64,000 bases of DNA from Halichondria panicea (GCF_963675165.1 NC_087388.1:2644800-2708799), one strand, 5' to 3'. Counted from the stretch's first letter, positions 12,170 to 23,757 are shown. Notes: generated by a model from the letters alone, not told the origin. Numbers and translations: made by a program.

Positions 12170-13085
12170 CCGTCGGATTCTTAATTAACAGTGAAGTGAA
12201 ATGTCTGTAAATTCTCTATCGGGTTTCCAGAGCAATAAAATGCCTAGCAACCATATACCAATAGAATGCCCATACAACAAGGAATAAAATGGTGCAACAT
12301 GTGTTGCCATAACAACCACGGTTATTACGCTCACCCGTTTTTATCATTTTAAATGCTCGGCCAGCGGTGAGATAAAATCCAAAAAATTTTTTTTATGGAT
12401 CAGCCTATCATATGGTATAAAGGCTTGACTAAGCTTGATTTTCACATCATATGAATGTAACAGTGCTAAGATATATCCATTTGAAGTACAATACATACAT
12501 GTATTTTACTATATCGGTGAACGATCTATGAAATTTACAAGCTCACATAGACTGTTCATTACTGCTAATTCTATTTTAGCTATACTATACTCACTACTGA
12601 TATTCTAGCTATACTATACTACTTGCCAGAGTCACACAGTGAGCCCTCTCCTGGTCTTTCACCGTCCTGGTCCATAGCGCTAGCGTCTAGGTCCATGTCA
12701 TGCATGTCCTCAGTCCCATGACAGTTCATCAGCGTCTGGCATAAAGCTGGTAGCCTTTGGGAGGTATCCTACTATCCCCTCTCCTTCATAGGCACTGTCA
12801 TCACCAGAGGAGACATCGCCATTGCTGTCCTCAAGCTGTTCAAGCACATCGGCACAAGTAAACAACCTAGCCATAGCTATAAACTTCGTGCGGTAAGATG
12901 CTAATGAAATTTTAACATAGCAACGTGGCTTGGAAATTTCTAGACTAAATTGCACGTGATTCTACAGCTCTTCCTGTATACAGGGATGTGCGTAGTTTGA
13001 GCTACTTCCTAAGAATCGCAGAATTAGAATTTCGCAAAGAAGTCACTATTGCAGGCCACGATCGTGGCCCGTGGCGGTTAAAGGG
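12162..13085 (-). mobile_element. Non-autonomous piggyBac-like element, TTAA target
   Basis: The left end CCCTTTAACCG at 12162 and right end CGGTTAAAGGG ending at 13085 are inverted copies, flanked by TTAA at 12158-12161 and 13086-13089. This is the piggyBac signature. On the minus strand from ATG 12874 the frame MARLFTCADVLEQLEDS, followed by acidic GDVSSGDDSAYEGEG, resembles the acidic N-terminus of piggyBac transposases. The catalytic domain is missing, so this is an internally deleted copy. It is nested in the 7.6-kb transposon at the end of the recombinase reading frame. Confidence 0.8.
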
Positions 13086-13969
13086 TTAACCAATTGCACC
13101 TTTAACATTCAACTTTCTAAGTAATAATAGCTTTATTGTGTACATAATTATTATTCAATATGCTTGCATCATGATTGTTTGAAAAAGTGTGCATTAACAA
13201 ACCAACTTAAAGCACACTTAAGTGTGGATTAAGTTATTAAGTGTGGATTAAGTTATTTAATCCATGGTCACCTGACCACTTTCAGATAAGCTGATTGGCT
13301 GGAGATCATGTGATCAGCACTAACTTTACCTAGCGAGGAGAACGTCAGTCTTCTACCAAGGTTACCAAGGTTACCTAAGGCACGCTTAGCTACTGGACGA
13401 GCTTGTGTTGTGTGTGGCGAAGCTCCATGGCCGCTGGTGTCCTTGATTCTCTTTCTTGAGTTTTCTCTTGCTGTTGGGCTACCAGTGAGAGAACTAGATC
13501 TAGTTGCAATGCCATAGCTGATATACAAGAGACCTCATCTCCTCAGTCATCTTTTCAACCCTATGCAGTGTCCCTAGACACTTTCTACAGCAGTATAGGG
13601 AAAGGCCATCAGTCTCTGAGACTGGGAGCTGAACAAAGCTGCTAAACCTATCAGGAAGTTTCTACACTACAGCATCCTTGTTGAACAGAGAACATCTTTT
13701 CTTAGCATCCAGTGAAGTACTACAAAAGCGGCATGAAGCCATCAGTAAAGCCATCCTTGACCACTGTATACTAGCAGATGAAGCTAGCTGTGTGGCCATG
13801 TGGTGACCGTACATGGGCACCGTGGTTTCGTGGTTTATCCCGTGCATGCTAAGAATTATTGATAAATTACAAACAGTTTTACTAAGAAATTTACTGAATA
13901 CACCCACTCGCAAACAGTGAATACCAGGCCCTCTGGTGAGAGGGGCTGGGATCGAGGCTACATCATCAT

Positions 13970-15640
13970 TACCTAGCAACTATCTATTATATAGGCATAA
14001 TTATGCATTCATGATCAGAAAAATATGATTGTGTCAAACAAATCCAAAGGAGAAAGCGATGCTGCATGGAGACACACTGATGTCATTTTTATTCTTACAC
14101 AACAAACATGCACCTGCACAGTGTTTTTTGACTAGCATTACAGTGCAACTGGACCTAGCGGTGAGTAGGCAGGGCTCAGGAACCTTGCCATGCTTCATGA
14201 ATGCAAGTCGATCTGCACTGTCTTTTACATTTGACTCTGCTCACACAAACTATCTGACATAATCCAAACACAAAGGTGCAACGTGCATTGTAAAGTTGAC
14301 AGCGACAGTTTAATAATTATCCCAGGCAGGGTGTCACACAGGATTTTAAAGTAGAGGGGGGAAATATAAGAAAAGTAACTAGACATTTTTGCAAAAAAAG
14401 AATGTTATTTCAATACCTTGTAAAATTGACAGCCAACTAGTACCTGAATACAAATTTGAGGGAGGGCCCCCCGTATGAGAGGTTTAGCCATCAAGAGATG
14501 GCGATAATGCATGCTGCTGTCCAGATCTCAATGGAATAGAAGTACTGCATATAATTGTGTTAGCAGCTCTATTCAATCTCATGATTATGTTTTGTTTTAG
14601 GGTGCTAAATTGTCTTCGTCAGTATGTTCAGTGGTAACTACAACCGCATTCTAGTCACTCAGCAATATTATTTAAAAAATAATGATCTTCCTGTTCTTCT
14701 AACGTCCAGAATGGTGGACCGTATTCTGGTGGACCGTTTTCTCCACCCATGCACGTCTGTCCTTCATTCTCGCTGTTGTTAATTAATATATAGATCATGG
14801 ACCGTGTTATACTACAGATTGAAGGGTATCTACCGTCCTTTAAAATAACCACTCAGCAGCATCTGGACTCAAAGAATGTTGATGACGCAGACAGAAAAAA
14901 CGTGTTATCCATCATGCATGTTGTTGGCGTAGGCCATGTATGAGGGATTGTGAGGTTGTTGCTAAGGCTCTGGTTCGGAAGTATGCATTAGGAATAATTA
15001 TGCCAATTATTATTATTGTGTCTATTTCATAATGCGTGAAAGGAATCTTAGCAATCGGTTGTTTATACTCGATGTTAGAACCTAAATCGACAACCTCCTG
15101 GAACACCAACAAGTACGAAACACCCAGCTGCAAAGCGGAGGAAGCTTACCGTCGATAAACATTCGTATACGTCTGTATGTGAGACAAGGCAACCCATGCA
15201 GAAGGGTTGAAGAAGCCCATACCGAAGACTGATATAATCAAAACTGTAATGGCCAAAACGTATTTGTGCCGTCATAACACGTTGTCATAAATATTAGTTG
15301 TTATACTACAACACTGAAATTCAAAATGTCATATAACACCGGATTCCTTGTCTTCTATCTATTATTATATTCACTTGGAACACCCCATCCCGTCCCCAGC
15401 TCTATATTAAACACGTGGACAGATACTTCTTATAGCTCTATAAGCTCTGTCGTGTGAGCGACTAATTCAGATGGCTCTGCATGAGATATAGAGAGGAGTA
15501 TCGAGCTAGTGTTAGTGTAAATCATATTTTCAACACACAAGTGTAAGTAACACGATTTGTACAACCACCTATATAGTACCATTTATTATAATTTTTAATT
15601 ACGTATAGTAGAAGCATCACCATGTATTGTGCGACAAATG
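13970..15640. other. Stretch with no recognised gene
   Basis: AT-rich DNA right of the 7.6-kb element. Short open frames show no family motifs. A GGTGGACCGT repeat occurs near 14711-14740. A stretch near 15060-15270 reads open on the minus strand for 66 codons but is not recognisable. Confidence 0.45.
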
Positions 15641-15948
15641 CAGCAAGGGCTTTGTTCCACACAGGTAAGAAGGTGAAAGTATAGTGCAAAGATCTACGGA
15701 AACAACGCAAGGAGTTTTTGGAACAAGTAAAGAATTCGCTCCTTGGTCGCTTAACCACTGTCCAGGTCATAGCTTTAAAGGAAAACAAATTGAGTAGAGT
15801 GCAGAAACACTCAGATGCCGAAAGAGACTAATAAAATATAGATGACAGTTCATTCTCACTCTTACAAGCACTTGATGACTCCTCAACAACTCTGGATGAG
15901 ATTGATGATGTAGATTTAAGCTCAGATAACCAGCCAAATAAGGATGAG

Positions 15949-16594
15949 ATGGATAGTCAACAACGTCTTTTGTTTCCTTGTTCTGCTCTCACAAGCAATG
16001 CTCTACTGCAAACTTTTATGTGTCGTCAACACTTCACAAATCAAACCAAAGCTGACCTGCTACGGATCATTTTTATGCCAGGTGCTCAAATTCCATCCTC
16101 TCTATACTCATTGGAGAAATTTACCACCGGAAATGCTGACAGTAGCTATCCAGAAGTAACAGAATTTCATTACTGTCCTGGGTGAAAAACCATCCTCAGC
16201 GGCCCCCTTCATTCACAATGCTCCCAACAGCAGTGCAGAAAGTCTTTATTGTACAACAAAACGCCTTTTTGTATAACAGTCTCCATCACTGGACAGCATA
16301 TAATTACACAGGTGTGCTGCTTAAAGTAGTGCCCGAAATGGATCCGTTCCGAATAACGGCACATGCCATCTGCTGTTGTGTTGATTTGCCAGCAAAAGCT
16401 TTGGTTCATAACTGCATGCAGTTCAACGGGGCGGGGGGCCTATGGGTGTCGATACTGCGAGCATCCTGGACAGAGTACACGAACTGATAGTGGTGGGACT
16501 GTCAGTACTTTCCCGTATGAAGCTCCCACAATAAAGTCCACACTGAGAATATCATACAAGTATGCCAAAGAAGCAATTGAATCACAGTCAGTGG
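15949..16594 (+). pseudogene. TNP2-like (En/Spm-CACTA-related) transposase fragment, frameshifted
   Basis: The first part reads SNALLQTFMCRQHFTNQT, ADLLRII, PSSLYSLEKF and VTEFHYCPG. After a gap, DLPAKALVHNCMQFNGAGG continues in another frame as YGCRYCEHPGQSTRTDSGG and VSTFPYEAPTIKS, then KYAKEAIESQSV and a GTGAGT donor at 16595. The DLPA...QFNG...YGC..CEHPG layout is typical of TNP2/Plavaka-type transposases (family knowledge). The frame changes in a G-rich run near 16430 and there is a stop near 16185. The pieces are too short to assign a subfamily. Confidence 0.5.
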
Positions 16595-16723
16595 TGAGTA
16601 TACGTATTACGGTGTTCACATGCATGCATGCATATCCTATACAATGTACATAATTATAAAAGCAATTCACATATTATAATAGGTGAAAGATTGAGTTCGT
16701 AGACTATCTGCTCTCCTCCACAG

Positions 16724-17610
16724 CCAGTGAGAACCTACTTATTCCAGTGGCAAAGAAAGCAAGAAAATTCGCTCTCCCAAAGTCAAGTAAAGAAGTAGAA
16801 CAAGCAAGAAAGGAAACAATACCAAAGAAAACACTCATTGACATCAAGTGTTGCATGGGAATTCGGAACGATTGTAGGCTAATTTATTATGGCATCCCTA
16901 TACCAGAAATTGAAACGCTAAGCTCAACAGAGATAGCAGACTACCTCTGCAAGTTTGTCCTCAAAGTTTGAAAGAAGAATGGGAACGAATTTCCTCCTAA
17001 CTCGCTTCACCACATACTGTGCGGAATTCAGCGCTACTTGAGAATCAATGGGAAACCTTCAATTGACTTCTTCAAGGACCCTGCATTGCTAACTTCTAGA
17101 TGCCGAGACGAAACGACTGCAAAAACAAGGACTAGGATCGAAGAAGAGACAAGCTGAACCACTGACAATTGAAGAGCTTCTATGGAGCACTGGTTTGCTT
17201 GGTTGTTCTAGTCCCCAGACGCTTGTTGACACGATGATTTTCATGACGGGACTCTATTTTGCTTTGAGAAGTGGAGACGAGCATAGACAGTTACGATTTG
17301 AGCCTTGTCAAATTGAGCTTGTTGAGCGATCAGGAGAACGACCACATTTAGTCTACACCGAGGACATTTCAAAGAATCGGCCAGGTGGTATCAAGGGGAG
17401 AAAAGTGAAGCCTAAAGTTGTTCTACACCACGCGAATTTGGAGAATCCTGATACATTAGGTGCTTCGTTTGTATCTTCAAGTTGTACAACAGTCACTGTC
17501 CCGAAAATAGGCCAAATAATGCATTCTTCTGAAGCCACTCAAAAAGCCCGGAGCTCATTGGTTTTCTGCAAAGCTTCTAGGGAGAAACACTCTGGAGGGA
17601 ACTGTTGCAA
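16724..17610 (+). pseudogene. Second DUF3504 (Crypton-type) tyrosine recombinase, degenerate
   Basis: Starts after the acceptor CTCCTCCACAG. Recognisable blocks are PKKTLIDIKCCMGIRND, ADYLCKFVLKV, NGNEFPPNSLHHILCGIQRY, FFKDPA, DAETKRLQKQGLGSKKRQAEP, MIFMTGLYFALRSGDEHRQLR and LVYTEDISKNRPGG, then HHANLENPD. Defects are a TGA at about 16969, a frameshift near 17098 and further shifts after 17470. The C-terminal HxxR...Y part is gone. It is much closer to the family consensus than the 10.9-kb copy in the core (ALRSGDEHRQLR). It follows the TNP2-like exon by only 130 bp on the same strand, so the two may have belonged to one element. Confidence 0.75.
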
Positions 17611-17869
17611 GACTCTGTTTTTATTATATGGTTTATCTTGATCAGATTTTTAATGTTGCAAAGAAATCTCTAAGTGAAGTACATGATTTTCTAAATTGGA
17701 TAGAACATTTCCTCGATCTAACCAATCAGATTGCAGTATTTATGACAAACATGATCTAAAGTAGTATAGTATACGTATGTCTCATTACCCGAGGTGCGTG
17801 TGGGCAGCCACAAGTATAGTAGTCTGTTGGTTTGTTTGTTTGTGTATTATGAGTCTACTCACCTGAATG

Positions 17870-18375
17870 TCACAGCGCTGTGCATGAATAGTCTTCACAC
17901 AAAAGTTGTTAGTTTTAATAGTGGCAGATTTGATGTTAAAGCTTCTTTGTTGAATAAAAGCGAGCAAAAGCTAAAATTGAACTTGCACGTTGGCAGCTAG
18001 CTAACTACACGCGACTACGTATTTGCAGCTGAAGTGATCCCGTACCAGGAACAATGGAACAGGGTCACTAAAGTAGAAAGCTAGAATTGTGACTGGTTGT
18101 TGGCTGACTCTGGATGACCGATCCTATCCTCCAGCCTGGCAGGAGCCATACTTCTCTAAGACTCCAGGTTTCTTTGCTGTGATCCTGTGATCCCAGTCCA
18201 CGTTTCATGTACCACTAAAACTCATGTTCTTAAATGTTTCAGCATGCCTCCAGTCCGGTTTAGCTCTTGAGTTGCTGTGTTAGTCATACATGCTACATGC
18301 ACTTTATTATATCACTCCTCTGGTTTCTTTATAATCATGTCACCAACCGAGGGTTTGCACTTTAGTGCTCTAGTT
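17870..18375. repeat. Dispersed repeat, inverted copy at 41.1-42.2 kb
   Basis: Segments including GAATAAAAGCGAGCAAA, CGTACCAGGAACAATGGAA, TGTACCACTAAAACTC, TGGTTTCTTTATAATCATGTCACC and GAGGGTTTGCACTTTAGTGCTCT match, in reverse orientation and order, the DNA at 41095-42180. This copy lacks the transposon found at 41217-41815 in the other and so serves as its empty site. Confidence 0.65.
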
Positions 18376-18479
18376 ATATGTACCACTAAAACTCCATGTA
18401 AAACTCATGTAAAACTCTTGGTAAAATCATGGAATTGTCTTCGCTCAAGTTGACATTCTACAGAAAGGAGCCCTAACTT

Positions 18480-18770
18480 TTGCAATTGGCTAAATGTGCT
18501 GTTTATGCTCGACTCCTCGTGTCTGAGGTGTTGTACAGCTGTACAAACGTTCAGGATTCAATTCTCACAATTCTTTTCAAGGGAAGGCGAGCTGTTGGTG
18601 TAATACGGAAATTTGTCAGCTGTTGCGAAGAATCTTGTGATGTGTGCACAGATGCTACTTTCTGTTATCATTATATGATTGTTAACACCTACACACTATC
18701 ACCATTTGGAATAGAGGACAACATCACAAACGCTGAGGCAGCGCATGTGATGAGGACTGAGGAATCAGGG
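18480..18770 (+). other. Unrecognised open frame with a possible donor
   Basis: About 97 codons are open, ending at a GTAGGT site. The stretch is moderately Cys-rich (CCEESCDVCTDATFC) and includes IEDNITNAEAAHVMRTEE. I do not recognise it. It could be an exon of a lost element gene or chance. Confidence 0.25.
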
Positions 18771-19011
18771 TAGGTTCAGGTATAACCAATTAAAATAATA
18801 ATGATGCAGGTCTCTGGGGGCACTACAGGCCAATGCATTAAAGTACAAACTGAGAATGGAATCTATGTTGCCGAGCTCCCAAGAAACCATCCTTAAATAT
18901 ATAAATTATTATACTTCAATTAATTATTGCCGTTAAGTTTCCACCGCATATAGTTATAGTGGTGATAATAATTATATACAATCGTTTTTGTTATTATTTT
19001 GCTTTAGCAAT

Positions 19012-19350
19012 TAATAGTATGGCTAAGAGTGCAATATGGAATTAATAGCACGAGTAACAAGCAATGGCGAGGATACTAATTGCACGAGGCGTAGCCGAGT
19101 GCTATTAACCTTGCCAGTGCTTTTTATTAATTCCTTATTGCACGAGTAGCCATACTATTGATTGTTAATCGTTTGTAATGCAGTTTTAAGGACATTTTTA
19201 GCTGCAATTTCAGTACAAAAATTTGCCGCGGCCGTTATTCGAACGTTCGGTCGTCAAGGCCTGCCTTGACGACATGCAATTACTGGTGCAATTACTGATG
19301 CGTGATTAATTACTGTACGAATCACAGTGAATAATAGGACAACATGCGAT
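19012..19350. mobile_element. MITE of about 340 bp (AGTATGGCTAAGAGTGC family)
   Basis: Begins TAATAGTATGGCTAAGAGTGC and contains an internal inverted partner TATTGCACGAGTAGCCATACTA near 19137-19159, then a unique tail ending in AACATGCGATTATA. The whole unit reappears inverted at 59615-59938, in an intron of the chromodomain gene. Mini versions consisting of the hairpin alone lie at 38952-39006 and 39079-39138. Confidence 0.75.
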
Positions 19351-20379
19351 TATACTTATAATGGTCTATTGTAATTATTATAGCTATATAGAATTAGCTA
19401 TATAGAATACATACTAATTCATGTACGTTGCACTGCATTGCATGTAACAATAAAATTTCATGCATGTAACAGGCATGTTGTACATGTACTTCTGTGAAAA
19501 CAATTTTGCTGGTTACATGCATATAACAGGCATGTTGCGAAAAGTATCCCGATAACATGCATGTTAACATGCAAGTTACATGCAGGCCAACATGCAGGTT
19601 ACATGTCTGTAACATCAGGGTTCTGCCTACAGTGGTCGTTTAGGTAAGCTGCGACCACCACTATATATTTTCCGACCACCGCTTAGCCTTTCCGACCACT
19701 GCTTTACATTCTACAAGTACTGGCTAGTCCAGTTTAGCTGCTAGTCTTCCCTTGTCTTGATGTGCCTTATATAGAGCTAACTATTAGAGTTTAAGTTTGT
19801 TAAACGGAGTTAATGGGGTGGAGCGTAGGCACACATCACATGCATGGCAAGCGCATGCGTGTTACTTGGCCTCGTGCTCTAGCTCTGCCATATGCTTAAT
19901 AACCGTACAGGCTTACTGGCAAAATATCAGATATCTGAACTGCTGACTTCTCTCCCATCACCATGACCTCAACCACCATGCCCATCACCGGCCCTGGCAC
20001 GGGCACGGGCGCTGGCCCCAGCACTGGCACTATTCCCGGCACTGGCACGGGCACTGGCACTGGCTCGGAGGGCATGGACCAAGAGAGGGCGATACAGCTA
20101 ATTATCGATGCCTCAGTGAACAGAGCCCTAAGTACTGTGATCCCGGCATCATGTCGTCCGTTCGATCCGCCATGGCCCCAACCGCAGGTTAGTAAATGTA
20201 ATTAAGCACCCCTTCATTACCTTCCCGTGGGGGCGAGTGGCTGTGATACATGTGGGGGCGACGTGCTTGGCGGGACAATGGCGTCCCGTCAATCACCGAC
20301 CCCCCTCTCCAGTCACCCCCCCCCCCCGAAATAGCTTGGTACGGTCAGGCGACCTTCAACATACCATACGGTCTGGGGC

Positions 20380-20830
20380 ACTGATCGTGAACACAGTACA
20401 CAGCATTGACCCAAGAATAGACCGGGCGGTCTGAGACATTGACCGTGAACACAGAATACAGCAATAGGGCATTGACCGTGAACACAGAACAGATGGGGCT
20501 GCCTGGGGCATTGACCGTGAACACAGAATACGGCATTGACCCAATAGGGCATTGACCGTGAACACAGAACAGACTGGGCTGTCTGGGGCATAACACAGAA
20601 TACGGCATTGACCCACTAGGGCATTGACCGTGAACACAGATCAGACTGGGCTGTCTGGGGCATAACACAGAATACGGCATTGACCGTGAACACAGAACAG
20701 ACTGGGCTGTCTGGGGCATTGACCATGAGCACAGAATACGGCATTGACCCAATAGGGCATTGACCGTGAACACAGAACAGACTGAGCTGTCTGGGGGAAT
20801 AACAGACTGGGCGGTCTGGGTCTGGGGTGC
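20380..20830. repeat. Minisatellite inside the Ngaro ORF1 intron
   Basis: About ten imperfect repeats are built from GGGCATTGACCGTGAACACAGA alternating with ACAGACTGGGCTGTCTGGGG and ATACGGCATTGACCCAATAG. Long minus-strand open frames here are artefacts of the period. The array ends at the MITE at 20858. Confidence 0.8.
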
Positions 20831-20857
20831 ACACAGAATACCAAATACAAAATACAT

Positions 20858-21407
20858 CCGACTAGAAAAACATTTGCAATGTGAAAAATTGCTAGGATTG
20901 GCCAGGGGAACCACAAAAAAGCGTGGGAACAAGAAATCAGACGAGAGCATAACTCCAATCCGTTACAACGTCAATCACATGTATACTGGTAGTTTTCCCA
21001 TGTTTTCCCAGCCAATATGCCACGCAATTTTTACTGGTGGAGTGATGACCAATCCCTATATATATTTATTATACATCCATTTTAGAATGTGGGGCACATA
21101 ATCATGATGATTTGTGATGAATTGATGTTCCTAATACATGCAGTGTTGAGCACAGGTACACAGTCCATCCATGCGTAGTAACATGCACGGACCGTACTGG
21201 TGACTGCATGGAATGATGTGGTGGATGGAAGCTGATAGGTGGATCTGGAACACAGTCTATTATTTAATATACTATGTATTGTACATGTTCATGACGTTGT
21301 AACGGATTGGAGTTATGCTCTCGTCTGATTTCTTGTTCCCACGCTTTTTTGTGGTTCCCCTGGCCAATCCTAGCAATTTTTCACATTGCAAATGTTTTTC
21401 TAGTCGG
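20858..21407. mobile_element. 550-bp foldback MITE with arms over 100 bp
   Basis: CCGACTAGAAAAACATTTGC at 20858 and onward to about 20975 is the reverse complement of 21293-21407, ending CTAGTCGG. Both arms include AATTGCTAGGATTGGCCAGG and CGGATTGGAGTTATGCTC (or complement). Flanks share only AT. It is inserted in the Ngaro ORF1 intron after the minisatellite. Confidence 0.8.
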
Positions 21408-21957
21408 ATTCCCTTTCTTTTTCAGTACAGTTTACGTATCATGACATGCATAAGTGGAACGTCAAGAGGCAGTACAAGAAGAGAAGACAGGACTAATCAG
21501 ATATCTTCTCGAATATCTCTGGATTAATAATTATAGTATAATGAGTAATAATTTATTGCTTGATAATTATGTTGAATTTGGGAATCAGTATTAAATGACA
21601 GCCATTTTAAGAGCATGATATCTAGCCAGTGCATATAGCATGCCTGTCAGAGAAAGGGAGCTAGAGCTGAACAGTGTGAAGAAAAGGAACACCTCAGGCT
21701 CTGGAAAAGCACTGCTGCACTGATTTTAGGCGCAAGGTTTATTAGCCACGCCTATCTATTATTATTGGCCACAACGCAATTGCTGAGTCATTAAAGATGG
21801 AGGAATTGTCTAGGTAAGAGAAATAGAGACTGAGAGGTCCTCGTGGAAGCAATCGCAAATCTGAAGAAGCGCTTTGTAATCCAGGTTGTAGTCGTTTGGA
21901 AACCCTGTGCAGAATGTCCTGGAGATGGCTGTACTTGGAGTAAATGCTGGGCAAGAA

Positions 21958-22002
<45 letters not shown>
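21958..22002. repeat. (ACTT)n microsatellite
   Basis: About eleven uninterrupted tetranucleotide units in the Ngaro ORF1 intron. Confidence 0.9.
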
Positions 22003-23214
22003 GTCAGTCAGACAAAGAGCGGTGAAACGTTGAAATAGTGCAATTTTTAAAATGAAAATATTCATTCATTAAAATGTTTATGGATTATGAAATGAGAGAT
22101 ACAAAGAGAGAAAAGGCTAAATAAACTATCTGTTCAGCCAGTTTCTTGATGTGGCCTTTCCCTGCAGAGATAGAACAGTTTGAACATGAGTCAAAATAAT
22201 TGAAATATTGCTAAACACGGGCAAACCCACTGCCAATCCTATGTAAAACCTACTGGTTTTACTAATAAGTACGACCACGTACAGACGTGCCACCTCTAAC
22301 CCCCCTCAGGTCCCTCGGGCACACCCTTTGGTGAGGTCCCATCAGCCGCCTCCCTGACCTCCATTGGAGTAAGCCCGGCCACCCCCCCTGGCCATCCGCA
22401 AAACGGTGGTAGTGGCCCCAGGACTACCGTCGCTGGACAAATTATTGGTTGAGACGATCCTGTCCGACCAGTTCGTCGACTTAGCGGAAATGCCTCCAGC
22501 CAAGGGCAGTGCTCCAGCCGCCAACAAGATCCTAGACGGCCACAACCTGTATATAGTCAGACCAACTAAACGACTCATACCGGATTTTCCAACATGGCTG
22601 CAATGTTTCTCAGTGTACTCGGCAGTACTTATCTTAAAATACCCGGAGAGGGCCACTTCCCTTCTCCTGTATCAGAAAAACATCGCCTACCTCAGCCAGC
22701 GGTTCCGCTGGCCATCCTGGGTAGTTTACGACAACAGCTTCCGGTCGGAGGCAGCCGACAATGCAAAAACTGATTGGTCACTGATCGACTACGGGGTTCA
22801 TTCTAGGTCGTTCCACAACCAAACCCTCATACGGGACAGCTGGTGCGCAAATTGTCACTCAGTGGACCACCTGCAAGCAGACTGTCCGTACGCAAAAACC
22901 GGGGCCCCACCGAAGAAACGACCAGCTGCTGCTCCTTACCCAATGCACTCAAAACGCCCCAATGCACCCATCTGTATGAACTTCAACAGAACGAACTGTA
23001 GGTATGGACCAAGATGCAATTACAGACATGTGTGTCTTCGCTGCCAAGGCCCTCGTGCAGGGGGATAACGTGAAAGGGCCACCCCCAACTATCGTGACTC
23101 AAATAGCCATTTGTCGTATTTAAACCCAATTGATCGTGTTCCCACCACTCATTTATCTCGTATTTCGTATTATTTCAAATGAAAAAAAAATTTTTTTTTT
23201 CTTTTTGCATGGTT

Positions 23215-23622
23215 AAATGAAAGCACCGAAGTTGCTGATGCCTCAGTGGAGATGCCAAAGCTACATAACATAACACTACTAATAGCTTTATACACATGAT
23301 CGCATGCTGAGAGTGGGTAATGATCGACCATAATTGTTGTTAAAAACGATAGATGCCAGGAGTTCAAGTCTAAAATTAATGGCTGCATAATAGCAGAGCC
23401 TTGCAGCTCTCTTCTCACTCTTGCAGCTACCAATAGCTAGTATTTTGCAAATCCACGAATTAAAATCAGAGTAAACATGACTGGAGGCCTATAGAAACTC
23501 TTACGTGCACTTGATTCATCCTTGAGCAGCTGTAGCAGTCTACACAGACACACAGACACACAGACACTGTCACACAAACACACTACCGTATACCTCGCTT
23601 GCGCATGCGCACCGAGGCATAA
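23215..23622. mobile_element. Dispersed MITE (GAAAGCACCG...GCACCGAGGCATAA family), full-length copy
   Basis: Starts ATGAAAGCACCGAAGTTGC and GATGCCTCAGTGGAGATGCC. It passes through AAAAACGATAGATGCCAGG and GCTCTCTTCTCACTCTTGCAG and ends TATACCTCGCTTGCGCATGCGCACCGAGGCATAA. Related copies or fragments lie at 27189-27600, 27612-27720, 32868-33550, 41040-41100 and 43140-43640. The terminal TATACCTCG...CGAGGCATA is itself a small palindrome. It is nested between the ORF1 and RT regions of the Ngaro element. Confidence 0.65.
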
Positions 23623-23757
23623 TAACACACATATACAGGTACCCATGACAAATAAATAATTATTATCATCATAATTATAATAACATATAAAAAATTAAAA
23701 AAATGTTGGTAATAATAATAAATATTATGCCATACCCACCCCTCCCCCATCACAGAT

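Larger units (their letters stand above)
7608..13960. mobile_element. 6.35-kb DNA transposon (TAGCCTCG ends, 9-bp target duplication) carrying RecQ-like, DUF6589 and DUF3504 genes
   Basis: The left end TAGCCTCGATTCCAGGCC begins at 7608. The right end finishes GGGATCGAGGCTA at 13960 and is its inverted counterpart over roughly 70 bp. Each end contains its own internal stem, GGCCG...CGGCC, followed by GGCCTGGTAT and a GCGCATGCGC-like motif. Both sides are flanked by CATCATCAT, at 7599-7607 and 13961-13969. Inside lie a RecQ-like fragment (+), a DUF6589-type gene (-) and a tyrosine recombinase gene (+), all with disabling mutations, plus a later piggyBac-like insertion at 12162-13085. Smaller relatives with the same ends lie at 37.1, 39.8, 42.5, 50.8 and 51.4 kb. 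The transposase responsible is not certain; the 9-bp duplication resembles that of Mutator-like elements. Confidence 0.8.
19963..23068 (+). pseudogene. Ngaro ORF1 (Gag-like, zinc-finger), two exons, probable frameshift
   Basis: Exon 1 starts at ATG 19963 with a Gly-Thr-rich run (TGPGTGTGAG) and DQERAIQLIIDASVNRAL, ending at GTTAGT (20186). Exon 2 follows an acceptor at about 22305 (CCCCCTCAG) and continues PSGTPFGEVPSAAS. Near 22415-22425, in a CCCC run, the homology changes frame to VVVAPGLPSLDKLLVETI, DQFVDLAEMPPAKG, FPTWLQCFSVYSAVL and DWSLIDYGVHS. A C-terminal zinc knuckle-like CANCHSVDHLQADC and a CCCH-type CMNFNRTNCRYGPRCNYRH follow, typical of DIRS/Ngaro Gag. It would bind element RNA in particles. 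The 2.1-kb intron is inflated by repeats. Confidence 0.7.

Noticed and set aside
20380..20830. Possible CRISPR-like array
   Set aside because: Units are imperfect and directly adjacent with no unique spacers, and the context is a eukaryotic retrotransposon intron.
20313..20958. Long overlapping minus-strand open frames rich in VNAL and CSRSMP
   Set aside because: They arise from the period of the GACCGTGAACACAGA minisatellite; no start, splice or family logic supports a protein.
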